The notes: a model not told the origin generated them from the letters alone. A DNA stretch of 60,000 nucleotides from Lineus longissimus (GCF_910592395.1 NC_088311.1:21858646-21918645); one strand, 5' to 3'; shown: positions 1-13,700, numbered from the stretch's first letter. Translations and numbers: made by a program.

Positions 1-542
1 ACTGCGAACAGCGACCTATCAAGGGTCCATATGTATATGGATAAAACTCTAGAAAGAGGACGAATTTGTGCACATTTCTATCCGTATACGTATAGGGATT
101 CGTGATAAGCGAACCTCTCTAATGTTATCTTTGAAGTCACACAATATCGATTGTGAATGCGCGGTCAGGGCCAATTTTAAATCGAACTTGATAAATTGCC
201 AAAAACTTAAACATTGCACTAAACAACTGCAACAACAAACAGGCAGCGTCTTATGCTTTTGACGAAAGGTATTCCTGGGCGCGAACTAAGGTTGACGTCT
301 CAAGCCTAACCTGGCTAGATTTGCGCTTCCCGACCGAGCACAGACATCTTTGCACCGGCGTTCAGCTACACTCAAATAGCCAAGGACGGGATGCTGTCCA
401 ACAGTTTCAAGAAAGATCCGATCTACCAATCATTCAAAAACACTGATCCTCCTACAGTATTATATGTTGCAGCGTTAGCTAGGGACAATTCATGTAGCGG
501 TTTCTGCTTTTGCCATTCAACCTTTTCTTTTTGCGTTGACAG
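1..542 (+). other. Probable intron of the DEPTOR gene
   Basis: No coding exon could be supported here. The stretch ends in a polypyrimidine run and an AG directly before the first visible DEPTOR exon at 543, so it is most simply the intron upstream of that exon. The missing N-terminal half of DEP domain 1 must lie before the window. I see no promoter, RNA gene or clear repeat in it. Confidence 0.6.
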
Positions 543-3448
543 TATGTGATGACCATCCCTTCAAAGATGAATACCTTTTCTACCGGTTCCGGCGAGATGA
601 CAACTCATTCATCGACAGCAAGGCGTCCAAAGTCTTGTCAAGGGGACTCAGTTTGTACAGACGGTAAGCAGTCAGGGCGAGGCTCCTCGACGGATGGGCG
701 GGTATGGCAAGCTATTTGATTGCCAAATATTATGCACATCGCAGGTTGATTGGCCTCCATCAGTGTTGTCCACTGCAGGTTAATCCACGGGCATGGCATA
801 ATCGCAACATCCCTAATTAAGTACAAATTTATAGAGAACTCTTCATTCAGGCATATAGAGGGTCAAAAGACCTGGATCTTCAGGAAGTGGATGAAAGATA
901 GATCGTCTGCGGCCTTGGCATTCCTCTTCCTCCTCTTCCTCTTCCTTCTCCTCCCCTCCTTTTCTTTCCTCGTCTTCTCCGCCTCCTCCTTCCTCTTGTC
1001 TTCGTTTTCTGACATGCCTCCTCAATCTGAGAGAAATAGGTCAACTCCTGAGAAATCAAAATCTCAAATGTTCGAAAGTCATGTGCGCTCAAAGTATCGC
1101 ACTCGGCCTTAAATCATCCAATCTTTTCATTTTTAGATTGCATGGTGATTTGAGTGTGGTCATTGAGCATCAAGAACATGGCAACACCTATGAAGACAGT
1201 TTCTATGGCGACGATTTGGTCACGTGGTTAAAGGAAAACTGGAATAAAAAGAAGAGCCGAGAAGACCTGGAGGAGGAGTGCAAAGAATTGCTGGAGTTTG
1301 GTATCATTAAGCATGGTAAGAATCGGACCAGGCCCGACGATGGCGATGATTCTTCCGGCCGCGCCTTAAAGCTAGACTCCCGCGTGAGTCCATTGAGTCA
1401 TCCTAATTGGCTCTCCTTATGCGACAGGACGAGGCAGGTACAATGCGTCCGGAGTGTACTTAAAACTGGCCTGATGAACAAATCCCCGTCGCACAGTAAG
1501 AAAGTGCATAACCCCAGGAAGACTTGTTTGAGACATGATTGGTTGGTCTAACTCGGGAACTGACTCAACTTCACAAAAGAAATGTTCCTGGATGATGTCC
1601 TTTCGATGTCTATATGTCATTTCGATGTCGACATCATTTTTTCTCGACTGTAACTCTTTTGATCTCCTCTAGTGAGAACAGTGTAGAATTTCTCTACCGA
1701 AGTCCGCGGAGGTCGAATCTCCGAATAATACACTTTTTCACATCATCTTCTTTTTGTCAGATCAGTGTAATACTGGATCATTGTATCACACTGGAATATC
1801 ATGATTTTCCAACTAAATATTGGTGTTTGTTTTCTCTTTGCAGTTACAGACGACCACCACTTTAAAGATGGCCACCTACTTTACCAGTTTAAGCCAGACT
1901 TTCATCGAAAGAGAAGCCTCGTGGGGTTACTCCTCACAAAGTCCGCCCAGCAGAACAATGTTAGGCCACACGCCGACTCCAACAGTTCTACCACCAGCTC
2001 AACTCCTTCACTTCGAAAAATATCAGTCGGTAAGATCAAAGTTTGTGCAGCTAGAGAGCTTCCATTTTATAAGAAAGCCTCCGGTGCGGAGTAGTAAAGT
2101 GTTGGGTACATTTGCCGGGCATATTTGCATCCACCGAACAGTCTCTTGTTCCGAGAAGTTCGACCAAAACTCACGTGATATAAAGCCTACACAACTAAAC
2201 TTAGTGTTAAGTTTTGGCGCTTTACAAGGGAACCGTTGCTCAAACGTGTCTGGATTCGACTTATTCGACTATGCATCTATATAGCAGCTTCAAATCGTAC
2301 CACCAACATTGCATCCGAAGTCTATAATGATTCGGTCGCTCCGGCAACATCTTTGTGCCGAATACAGCCTGCCATGCCGGTCTTGGAGGTTAACCTCGGC
2401 CAACATTCTCGTGGCCGAACTTAAACACACAATTATTCACCTTTCAGGGAGCACATGCAGCAGTTCTAGCGAGGCATCTCTCTCCTTCATGTTCCAAACC
2501 ACATACAGTGAATGCTTGGAAAATGACGACAGCCTCCCTGTGGTCGAGGGTGCAGCGCCTAAACCTGTCATCATTCGAAAGGTCACTGCCGTGGAGTTGG
2601 AGGATCCAGAGTCTCCCTTTGTGAAGAAAAACATCAGTGTAAGTCGCATGCGTTTGTCTCCATTCACCCAAGAATGATTTACCAAGTATGACGCATTATG
2701 ATTGGCTAATTTCCCATGACTTCAACGGAGATGCGAATTCAACATCTTCTGATTGGACATAGCTTGCGATTTTCAGCCGTTCCAGTTTCAAAGATGGAGA
2801 TGTAAAAGCCCGACTGGAGGTCTTTTTTATGTGAAAAACCAACTGTGTCTGATGCACGACGACTTGTCTCTTTAAAAGAGGAGCGAGCGATTTCTGACAC
2901 TTTTTCAACTTTTGTCTCTTAGATATTGGCCGATACAGTTGGCTTTGGATTCGTTGTTCGGGGGATGAGCCCAACATACGTTCAGACCGTCGATCCAACT
3001 GGACCAGCTGCAAGTGCGGGGCTCAAGGTAAGCCCCTCCCTTAAACTTTGAAGTAGTTTTAGTTTGTCAAACTAAAATTTTTACCAGAGAGGAACTAGAA
3101 CCAAAATACTCCCTTGTTGGTTCAATCCCGATGACTGTGTCCATACGCATGATTGAAGTCTTTTGATTTGGCCACATTACGAATGAAAGTCATTTAAGAT
3201 CTTTTCACCACACTTCCACTGATTGTCAAATACTAGATCGATCAGCATATACACATTTGAGGTTTTGAAAAACCTCAAAAATGCTTTATCCGTCATTTCA
3301 GGTCCGTCAGTACATCTACTCGGTGAATGGACAAGTTGTTCTCAGGAAAACTCACCGGGAAGTTGCGAGCATCATCAAGGGATGTTATGATGGCCTCGAC
3401 CTTGTCGTCATGATGCACTTCAGGGATGCATCCATCGAAAAGGTGTAA
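543..3448 (+). CDS. DEPTOR: DEPTOR, DEP domain-containing mTOR-interacting protein (3' part of gene)
   Basis: Six exons join in frame: 543-663, 1137-1315, 1844-2029, 2448-2638, 2923-3027 and 3302-3448, ending in TAA. They encode about 309 residues; vertebrate DEPTOR has about 409. In order they give the end of DEP domain 1 (CDDHPFKDEYLFYRF), a complete DEP domain 2 (from RLHGDLSVV through GDDLVTWLKENW to GHLLYQF), a serine-rich linker, and a C-terminal PDZ domain (VGFGFVVRGMSP, DPTGPAASAGLKV). The DEP-DEP-PDZ order and the PDZ sequence are diagnostic of DEPTOR, which binds mTOR and inhibits mTORC1 and mTORC2 in the cytoplasm. The linker is serine-rich, like the phosphodegron region of the vertebrate protein, but I do not see a DSGxxS degron. 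Exons before 543 are outside the window. The intron chain is inferred from consensus splice sites and continuous phase. Confidence 0.93.
919..1012 (+). repeat. Polypyrimidine (CTT/CCT-rich) tract in a DEPTOR intron
   Basis: About 95 bases are nearly pure C/T on the plus strand, with irregular TCC/TTC triplets. The tract creates long Glu/Arg-rich or Ser/Phe-rich open frames that are compositional artefacts. It lies well upstream of the exon 1137 acceptor, so it is low-complexity sequence and not the splice-site tract itself. Confidence 0.7.
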
Positions 3449-3690
3449 CAAGACCTGTGATCTCCACTGAGGGACAACATATGGGCGTGGGATTGGAGTG
3501 ACCAGAAAGATAATGTGCCTCAGCGCCACTACACACCGCCGCATGTGTGGTGTCTCACCATAACCATTTTAAATATGAATTTTATGTAATGTAAAGATAT
3601 ATGTATCGCTGGAACAAATGTACATTCTATAATGTTGTAAAAATGTAGATAGTGTAAATGTTGAAATAAAGTTTTTGAATCCACAACTCT
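3449..3690 (+). other. DEPTOR 3' UTR with polyadenylation signal
   Basis: A short 3' UTR follows the DEPTOR stop codon. A canonical AATAAA lies at 3665-3670, followed by T-rich sequence around 3685-3720, so cleavage is expected near 3685-3690. No further DEPTOR-like coding sequence follows. Confidence 0.75.
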
Positions 3691-4660
3691 TTGATTTGTT
3701 TTCAATTTTGAAGCTCCTTTTCTTGTTTTCTGTATGCCCTCCGTGAGAGGATTCTGAAGACCCTGGAACTTATCTTCGAGAATGCCTATTGGACCTCGTT
3801 TTTTTTGACAGACCGTTGTAACATCTCTCAGTGTTTCCCATATTTCAGTGTTCCCTTTTTGTTCCCCTCTAAACGGGTAAACTTAATACCGAACAACAAC
3901 CATTCGAGGCCTGATATAGGAGAAACACTCAGACATAGAAGCATGATGGTCAATGTCATCAGCAGACAGAAATGTTTGACACAAACAGATGTGGGGGCAT
4001 TCGCACGTCACTGATCTTGTAGGCCCACTTGTTCAAGCCCCAGCCTTCACTCCACAGGCCTGGAATTTCAGGCTCGTTATACTAAGCGACCTTTTCCTTA
4101 GTACGCCCAACTGCAGACGGCTGTGCGAACGACAGACAGTGCACTCGTGCCATGAATGCCAAAAAAAAAATCTCTGATTGGATCAATAATAAATGCGCCC
4201 GTTACATATCATGCCGATCTATCGGCGTTGTGCGTTGGTAACCCTCGTGCAGGATGAGACTGAAGAACTGACGCACACCGCAGATAAATCCGCAACTTGT
4301 AGAACAAAAAGCACTTCGTAGAACCCTCCCTCCCTCCGATTCAACAGCCTGCAGAACACTCGCGTAATGGTTCTCAATTATGGCCAGACAATCGCCGCGG
4401 GTTAAAACTGTTCCCGAAGTTTAAAGGGCTTAAGTGGAATCTAGGCCTTTAAACCAATCAAGCGTTTCAGTGTAAAAAAACCCCAAGGTAACAGAGAATA
4501 ACTTTATAGGTAATCGCATATATAATGTCTTCGAGTCTGATGTAAAAAGGGCGGGCTAGTTTTAGTCTGATCATTCTGGGCAGAAAGACGACGGGCGACA
4601 CTTGGTAAACAGTCCTCACAAGGAAATCTCCAAAACACTTCAGCCCAGAAAAGTGTTCCT
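3691..4660 (+). other. Intergenic region between DEPTOR and the giant gene
   Basis: About one kilobase with no supported gene. It contains only short unsupported open frames on both strands, a poly-A run near 4155 and a short TCCC run near 4326. The two genes are head-to-tail, so this stretch should hold the proximal control region of the downstream gene. I can name no specific transcription factor site in it. Confidence 0.5.
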
Positions 4661-4671
4661 ACTATATATCC
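4661..4671 (+). promoter_or_regulatory. TATA-like box upstream of the giant gene
   Basis: The sequence ACTATATATCC lies 37-47 bases before the ATG at 4708. At usual spacing transcription would start near 4690-4700, giving a very short 5' UTR. A TATA promoter would fit a strongly tissue-restricted secreted protein, as for vitellogenins. Position and sequence are seen; function is inferred, and an upstream non-coding exon cannot be excluded. Confidence 0.45.
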
Positions 4672-4707
4672 TTGAAGTGCGAGACGGGGAGACTCCAAAT
4701 ATTCGAG

Positions 4708-7700
4708 ATGTCTCCCAAACTCTCAATATTCTTCTTGCTGTCGTTGGTTGCAGCGACTTCGGGTAGATACTTCCGTTTCGAGAGCGGATATGAGTACGTC
4801 TACAAAGCGGTGGCCGACTGCGTCCTCCACAAGTTTGGCACCTTCCAAATGAAGTCGAAGGTAGGTGAATGCAGAAAGATAAATTTGTTGTGATTGTTTT
4901 CACCATTTGACGCGCATTTTGATGATGAAAGACAAACTAAACTACATCGTGATGAGGAGATGCACTTTCAAAGAACAGATGATCGGGGCCATTAAAGAGC
5001 GGCGAGTGACAAGCGTCTTTGAAAATATATTTTGACTGGCCAATTTTGACCCAAAGATGGTTAAAAAATGACGTTACCCGTCCCCAGCCTATCTAGCTAA
5101 GAGTTGACGAGACCGTCATATATTCATGTCTTCATGTCCGCTTTCAGCTGGTTGATCGGTTTTTTGATACCTCACAGTGCCGTACATTACGATCGCACAA
5201 GAAAGACCAATCTTTAAACATATCCAACGAATATAACTGGAGCCTATCCTGGGATATAAGAATGAATATCCCAAAAAGTATAGCTCGCCATTTTCCCATT
5301 TCAATTTTCAGATCAGCTTCTCGCCCATTGCCAAGTCCGAAAATGAGACCGAACTCTCCCTCGCGGTGTACGCCGTCACGATGAAGAAGCTGCCAGACGG
5401 CCAGGAGAGCCCCGATGGCGACCTCGACTTTACCAAGTGGTTCTCATTCGTCACGAACCTCCATGGGGAGATCCTCAAAGTGCATTACCCGCCCGAAGAA
5501 GACCTGACCGTACTCGGCATGAAGAAGGCCTTTGCTTCTATCATCTTTGGCAAGCTCCACGCTCCCGGTGACACTGAGCAGGTAAGCGTATTTCCTCTAC
5601 TTTAAATGCGATTATTGAGTGGGTCAACGCCCAATTATGAATGGAAACTCTCCCATCGATGTTGCTCCAAAAGGATGGTTGTTTTGTCATTCATATGATT
5701 GAGTGTGTCTGATACGCCTTTTTTTGCAGGCTGTCGAACATGACAAAGAAACTGGTAAATGGCAGTATACGACACAAGAGCTCGGACACGAAGGTAGCCT
5801 ACGGCTTCTTTTTATACCAGTATGTGATGAAACAAAATTAGAAATCTTTGGCAGTGCCAAGGCCAACTTTGAAATCATGATAGAGAACTCCAATCCAAAT
5901 AATTATCATAGGCCTAATTGTAAACCAATCATCAAGAAAAAAAAACACCTCGTGTATAGGGGAAGGGAGGGTTCATTGAGTGAGAGGCAGGGAACCTGTA
6001 TGGAGACGGGCGGGTTCATCGAGTGACAGAAAGGGAAGCCGTATAGAGAAGGGCGCGTTCTTTGAGTGACAGAAAGGGAACCCGTATAGAGAAGGGAGCG
6101 TTCATTGAGTGAGAGGAAGGGAACCTGTATGGAGTGAGAGGATAGGAAAGTGCCTAGGTCTTCATTATGTTTATGTAATGCGGAAAGGATAGATCTGTCC
6201 CGACATTTGTTATAAAAACGGCTTCAGGTACGACATCCATGCTTGAAATGCCGAATCCTGTTTGTGAACTTTTCCAACTTTTGCAAATCTGTTTCTCGAC
6301 GTCGGACAACCCCACCCTCTATTCAGAAAAAAGTGATAAATCTTGATGTTTTGCTTTTCGTGCAGGTCCGCATTTCGCTACCTACCATGCTGAACCGATC
6401 AACGTTGGAGTCCAGTTCACAAAGACGAGGCACAACCATCCAGTCGCCTACGGGAACATGCAATACCAGAAGGTAGGCGCGAAACCACATAGGAACGGGA
6501 GCAGCTCCATTTGATCACAGACTGTATCTACAATCTGTGATTTGACCTATTATTGGCTGACCGAAAAACCTCTCGTACAGGGTGACCGAGGCCTTAACAG
6601 TGTAAATTTTGGTTTTGAAAAAATCTTTCAGAATTTTGAACTTATGAATAAGTTCAACAATTTTGCCGGGAAACCTAATCATGCATTTTGTACCTGGATT
6701 TTCAACTTCACTAATGCAACCACCCTGGTAACACGACCATTCAACCTCGGTCCCATGAGTGATCGTGTTACCAGGGCTCCACTGTATCTCTGGTCTGATC
6801 ACATGACTTATGAGACAACTTCACTATAATATGATGTAGCAGTTCTCAATGGCTTGTTACGCAGTCACGGAACTAAAAGAGCTTTCATTTCTTTTAAGGT
6901 TCTGCAATACAATGAACACATTGGAGTTGTTTCGAATGCTGTTGTCAATGAATCCTTCACTGCGGGAGAAGCCGTCAAAGGGTAAGTTTCTAATTACTCT
7001 GGTTGTAACTTGTTGCAGGCGAGTTTCAAATAGAGAATTGGCACACTTTTATTTCACAAGCTGTTGAATTTAAAGCTTTGAAAACTGTCTTGTAGCTTAG
7101 CTAGCTGTTAAGGATTTAATCATTGGAGCATGACAACTGTGTCCGACAGAATGACAGATATCGCCGAAAACTTACAAACTTTTAATCACACAGTAGAACC
7201 TCTCTATTAAGGACACACTCGGGGCTGACAATTACTGTCTTTATTAAAGAGGTGTCCTGATTAGATAGGTCAAGTTAAGGGAAACCATCAATTTGGGACC
7301 AAAATTAGTGTCCTTAATAGAGAGGGTGTCCTTAATAGAGAGGTGTCTGCCAAGGGAGGTTACACTTTAGTTAACATGATCTCAAAGGAGAAATTCACTA
7401 TCTCCCTTACAGATTTGATAAGAATGTGTTCTTTAAAGTTGAACTTAGTTTGCACCCATTTGCAGAAATAAATGGAAGTAAATTTGAAATGGGTGTGAAA
7501 ATGGTCTGTTGCACTGACATGGCTGTGATGAAAAACTAAGAAAAATAGTGTAATTGCACCTGGAGAAAGATCAGTAAGGCCTTCTTTTGGTCTGGCTTAA
7601 ATCCTTTGGGGAGACGCTTGTGCCTCAAGAGTGAAATTGGGCACTTTGAAGGTGAACTTAACTGTGAAATTGCACTCACCAATTATGGTTATTGATACCA

Positions 7701-10700
7701 ACATGGACTTTTTCTAGGTACCAGCCTTTTGAAAACTACCGACCTGTGACGCCAGTAAACAACTTCGAGCCATTAAGTAAGTAAAAAAGAAGAGATGCTA
7801 CCCTGGATGTGCCATTAAGTGGATAACTAACTACCAAGACGTTCCTGGGAGGGTTTGGTATTAGAAATGTTTTTCTGTTATTCAACTTTTCACTTGGTCT
7901 CTTGAAGGAAAAGTTCCTTGTGTCAATCATTGCTTATTCTTATTTTATCCTAATTCTTATTTTATTCTAATTCTTATTTTATCCTAATTCTTATTTTATC
8001 CAGACATTCCAAACTTTGCCAGTGTGACGTCCGGCCATGCATCCATCCTTACCAGAAACAAGGTCCGGGGGCCAAGTATCATCAAGCCGAAGTCGGGGCT
8101 TATCGATGGCACTATTCATGTGGATCAGGTAGGCTTCTTCTGGGAGCGGAATACAGTAGAATCGCTCTATTGAGGACACCCTTGAGACTGATAAATGCTG
8201 TCCTTAATAGGGAGGTGTCCTGCCTACAGAAGTCCAATTGTTTTAAATGACACTTTTTGTCCCTAATAGAGAAGGTGTCCTGATTTGGGAGGTGTCTACT
8301 AAAGGAGGTTCCACTCTTCAATGATTATCAAAATGCCTGTTTAAAGCACCCAAAAGTCACAAGATTAGTAACAATCAGTGTCTGGCTACTAGGTTTAACA
8401 TTACTTTGCTTGAACACTTGAAGAATTCAGATGCTATCAATGTCGCTAAAAGCCATTTGAAAAAAGAGATTATCTTAAGCTGACAGTGAGATCTGAATAA
8501 TAAACTGTTTCAATGCAAAATGCAGTTCTATCAAAAAACATTTCATAAGACATCACTTTTAAAGCAAAAACCATTAGCCACAGCAGAAAAGTTGCATTTT
8601 CTCGAAAATACCTGAAATGGATTGGGTTTTTCATTTTAACTCTTCACTTGACATTGACAGAATCTGAAACTAGAGTGTGCGTATCTCTTCAAGTCTCTTT
8701 TTTCCTCTTTCAGCATCCCGGTCCAAAGAAGACGAAGCTTGAAAATGACCGAGCAGAATTGAAAGGAAATTTGTCTTGTCTTTACAACCAGCCTCAGTAT
8801 GGTAAGATGGGTATAAATGAAAGGGGGTCAGGGTGCTTGTCCTAACATCTCATTATCTTCCCATGACAGGATTATGATTCCTGACAAGCAATTTTGGCAG
8901 ATCCTGAATATATCATAGTGGGAAATGTGATCTTTAGCATTGGCTGTTTCTTTAAAACATGTTTAACTCTGAAATAGATCTTCGTGGATAAGAGGTGGAC
9001 TTGGCAAGCTACCATTTAGGGACAAATTTTTTAATTTGTGTGGATTGTGATAATTGTATCCCAACTTGATGTTCCTTTCAAAATAGGTCTGAGTCCAACA
9101 TCACACAATACATAGAGATACTCAATGCCACGAAAGATGCCACAGAAAACACTGTAATGAACAAATTTAACATTGTTGATTTCTTTCAGGCTCCATCGAG
9201 GGTATCAACTGTTTCCGTCGCTTGCTGGACCTTTTGTCAAGGTTTCCAGACGAAGAACTCATCAATGTCGCCAAGACTTACTTCTATGCAAAAGATGATA
9301 CCATTCTAGGGAAAATGTAAGTTTTGTGGGTCAGGAGTTATTTCAGATTGCTCTGACCAGTCACAGAGCTCAGTCTGAGTTAAATCAGGTCACCAGTGGA
9401 CCACAAGCTTTGCAGACTGAATCCGTGTCTCTTCTTAACTTATAGTCATTTACTTTCTGAGCTATAAGAGGTCAAGTGGGACATACATACATGTATATCT
9501 CCATAAACATTATCAAACTTGTAATATGGTGTGAGAGAAAACCTATGCCCTCTGAGGCAATTACCTATATAGTCTATTGCTTGTAGAACAAGCTGGCATT
9601 GACAATTCTTAACATAGGGTTTGAGATTGTGGGATCTACGATTTGCTTTATCAACTCAACTCCCTAATTGTTTATCTTTAGCATAACCCGACGAATGAAA
9701 AGTGACCGTCTGTACCTTGTTGATGCCTTCGCTGAACTGAACACCAAGCTCTCCATTGACCTTCTCGTCAAATTTGGCTTCAAGGCCAGCCCAGAGATCA
9801 TGAGAAGGATGTTCTCTCATTTTGTGGGACAGGATAGTCTGCCTCAGCAGGTAAAGTAGTGTCTTCAGTTTCCAGAGCAGGAATTCTTCTCTTTAATTGA
9901 TCTTCTGTTATGCAATGGTACATTTCGCAGAGTTAAAGTGAAACACGGCTCTTGTGATGAAAGCGAGCATTTCCTAGCCTTGTGGTTGTGACTTTGTCCT
10001 CATCAGGCCAATTCGGATCACAGGTACTGTAATTATTATCTCAGAAATACACCATGGAATATCTCGTCATGGAGCTCAGTTTTAGGATGTTTTTACCTCC
10101 CCCATCAGCAACGGTCATGTTTTGCTCAACCTGGTCTTATTTGATATGGTAAGTAGTGGGATCATTTTCTAAGCCCACCGACGTTTGAGGGCTATTTGCA
10201 TGGCAAGAAGAGAACACTTCAAGAAGAGTGGAAATGCACAAAAAGTACAGTATACTGAAATACTCTGTGGTCATTATTTGCAAAAAATCAAGCACAATCA
10301 AATGTGGACGTAGTTTTTCGTGATCTATTTGCCAGGGAGTGTGCTCTTAGAATAGAAATTTCACTTATTGTTCCATGTTGATATTATTTCAGCTTTTTGT
10401 GAAGGAGTTGAAGCATTACGCTTTCCACCCAGAGGATTTCCCGGATGAGCTAAATAGACAGGAGACCCGTCACTCAGCCCTTCTCGTGCTTGGTAGCTAT
10501 GTGAATACACTGAAGAAGCACAATGAAATGGAGGAGGCCCATTCCTTGATTGGGGAACTCGAGGCAATGCTTGGAATTCACGGTAATTTTGGGGGTTTTC
10601 TCCCATTCATTTGAGGTGTCTTGGTTACTTGGATTCGTTAACCTTTCTCTTGAATTAGTATCGATAATGGTACCTAGTAAAAGATATCCACTAAATTGGG

Positions 10701-13700
10701 TCTAGAAGTAGGATCATAATTGTCACAAAGTAAAAACAACAGTGATACACTATGAATGATACACACCGTTATCCATGAGCAAGTTTAACTACTCAGCTGC
10801 ATTCTGTCTTGTTGACTAATCTTGTAAACTGTTTTTCCAGATCCTTACAAATACCGACTAAAGAGGTCACTGTTATCAGAACAAGAGGCGCTGGATCACG
10901 ATACCATGAACATGATCCTGATTGAAGCTCTCGGTAATGCCGGAATGGAGAGATCATACGAGCACATCGTGTCCTATGTTAATGTGACGACAGTCCCTCT
11001 TCTCAAACGATCGGGACTTCACGCTCTACGATACTTCCACCATGATGAGGTAGGTTTGTGAAATGTCACGACTATTTGATTTCCTGCCTAGTTACCGATA
11101 TGTCAAGTCTCTTTTAATTGTGCTTTCAATTCCTCAGGCTGCCGAGTTACTGTTCCAAGTTGCAACCAATGATGCGGATGACGTGGTCCGCTACGAAGCA
11201 GGGCTCCATTATCAACGCCACCCCAAGGCTGTGCCGGCTAGTCTCTTCGATGGACCTGGGTGAGTATGGAAAACAGTAGCTAAATGGGTTCACCTTTTGG
11301 TCAACCATACACAAGGTCAATTCCTTCTTCAGAGGTCAGGAGGAATGAGAACCAAGCTACCAAGCTAACTGAGGATCCAGTTTTCGGGTGAATGTGTTGC
11401 CTGCTGTATATTTGGGCCATTGTTTACTCCAGATATGATTGGTTCCATACGCAACTGTGCAGTACCAGATGAAAATATGGGGGAAAAATATTGAAATATC
11501 ATCTCAGTCTGCCCAATAAATGATAAAAACTCGTTTAAATTTCAGGCCGAAGAATGGTACCCTAGTCGAAGATTCAAGCATCCGTGAAATTGACAATGCG
11601 ATCATCGGACCTCAAAGAAGGGATCTTGGAAGCACGCTCAAATCTGTCTTCAAGGGCTTCAAATTCAATCTCAAGTCGCCTAGCATGGATTGGAGGAAAG
11701 TGATTGGCTCGACCAAAATTGGCGCATCCTTTGGTTTGACTATCAAGAATGGGTTGGATCTTGACATAGGTATGTTTAGTTTGACTATCAAGAATTGGTC
11801 GGATCTTGACATGAGTTGTGTTTAGTTTGACTATCGAGAATGGGTTGGATCTTTACATAGGTATATTTAGTTTGACTATAGAGAATGGGTTGGATCTTGA
11901 CATAGGTGTGTTTAGTTTGACTATCGAGAATGGGTTGGATCTTGACATAGGTGTGTTTAGTTTGACTATAGAGAATGGGTTGGATCTTGACATAGGTATG
12001 TTTAGTTTGACTATCAAGAATTGGTTGGATCTTGACATGAGTTATGTTTAGTTTGACTATCGAGAATGGGTTGGATCTTGACATAGGTATATTTAGTTTG
12101 ACTATAGAGAATGGGTTGGATCTTGACATAGGTGTGTTTAGTTTGACTATCGAGAATGGGTTGGATCTTGACATAGGTGTGTTTAGTTTGACTATCGAGA
12201 ATGGGTTGGATCTTGACATAGGTGTGTTTAGTTTGACTATCGAGAATGGGTTGGATCTTGACATAGGTGTGTTTAGTTTGACTATCGAGAATGGGTTGGA
12301 TCTTGACATAGGTGTGTTTAGTTTGACTATCGAGAATGGGTTGGATCTTGACATAGGTGTGTTTAGTTTGACTTTCGAGAATGGGTTGGATCTTGACATT
12401 GGTGTGTTTAGTTTGACTATCGAGAATGGGTTGGATCTTGACATAGGTAACCAAACAGCCAAAATCGCCCAAGTGTGTTTCCCCTAGAAGTAAATCAAAG
12501 GTCTGTATGTGTTTTAGATGAAGTATTTACTGATCTGTCTTTCTTGTTTTCAGCTCCTCTCGAAGGCAAAATGGAGGTGGATGTCCACGATGAAGCCTAC
12601 GCTCGCGTCCATCTTGGATTCATGGGAATCAATATCGACCTCCTCCTCATCCGCGTCTGCTTTCACGGCAAAGCGGAATACAATCTCAATATTTTGCAGG
12701 TGAGCCATTTTATATTATGTTCCACTTCATCTTAAAGGGGTGCAACCATCAGTAATTTCTGCTGGTCTAGGAAGAAAGGAAAGCATTTGTACACAATGGC
12801 AAAATGTGGAAGCAGTCAAAAAGCATTTAAAACCAAATTATTAGTTATTTAATTTGAGATGTTTAGAATAGAAATTGATAGCTCACTGTCGGTATTGATT
12901 GTCTCGCCCAAACCACTCGGTGGCACTAAAATATTGGCCAAAACCTCGGCTCCCCACCTTGGTATTGGTCTACATTTTTGCTCCACCCTCGCAGATTTGG
13001 TGAGACAACCAATACCTCCGATGTGATATCAATCCCTTAAACCCTAATGATTCCTATACTTGCTTGCAGGAGTTCAGTTTTGATAAGATTCTTGCACAGA
13101 TCAAGAAATATGAGAATCTAATCGGCGACACTGTCCAGGCGGTGAAGGATGGCATCAGTTTACTTGACAAACTGATTAACGGCGAGATCAAGATTGGTGA
13201 CATCTTCCAGGCGCTGATTGATGCCCTTGAAGCGTTGCCTGGCATAGTAAGTCTTATTAAAGTCATCATTCACGATCAGTCCGCCTTCTTTGAAAAGAGA
13301 ATATAAGAAAGATAAAATCTAGGCGAGGCTGGAGGACCCCGTCCATTTGGGTGTCCCTGCACAGTTGATAATACGACACCTGCCACTTAAAACTTTGCTG
13401 TCCTGAGAGGGGATGTACCTCAGTGTGCCTGAGTATGAGGTCATGTTAGTATTTGTCAGTCCTTAGAAGGAAAGGCTACTGTTCACTGTTTTGCTCTAAG
13501 ATGTACCAACCTTTTTGACGAATAACCCTTCTGGCTATCAGTCATGATAATCGTGAATGGAAGGTGAAAGGTTCAATGCCCATGGGAACAAGGTAGCTCA
13601 TTCTGATGTTGCTAGTTGGTTATAGCTGCAAGCTTAGTTAAATGTAGGGTACAGACTGCCTTCTCGTGAGGAGGGCTGGCTTCAACGATAGGAGTTTGGA

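Larger units (their letters stand above)
4708..11259 (+). other. Block 1: signal peptide and Vitellogenin_N (LPD_N) lipid-transfer module, exons 1-13
   Basis: Exons: 4708-4860, 5312-5581, 5730-5793, 6366-6472, 6899-6981, 7718-7776, 8004-8128, 8714-8801, 9190-9316, 9682-9850, 10393-10582, 10841-11049 and 11138-11259 (residues 1-589). After the signal peptide, RYFRFESGYEYVYKAVAD opens the N-terminal beta-barrel, as in vitellogenin and MTP (compare the F-x-x-G-x-x-Y-x-Y start). Residues about 290-590 form the alpha-helical superhelix: SIEGINCFRRLLDLLSRF, a repeated helix pattern, and the typical ILIEALGNAGMERS near residue 510. In known family members this module binds or loads lipid and contacts partners such as PDI or receptors. 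Whether it does so here is inferred. Confidence 0.88.

Noticed and set aside
4640-4906. Antisense open frame over exon 1
   Set aside because: It overlaps the signal-peptide exon in antisense, with no homology, start context or splice support.
11788-12487. Long open frames on both strands (up to 224 codons) over 11788-12487
   Set aside because: They come from a 45-bp tandem array whose unit length is divisible by three. There is no start context, no splice evidence and no homology beyond exon 14.
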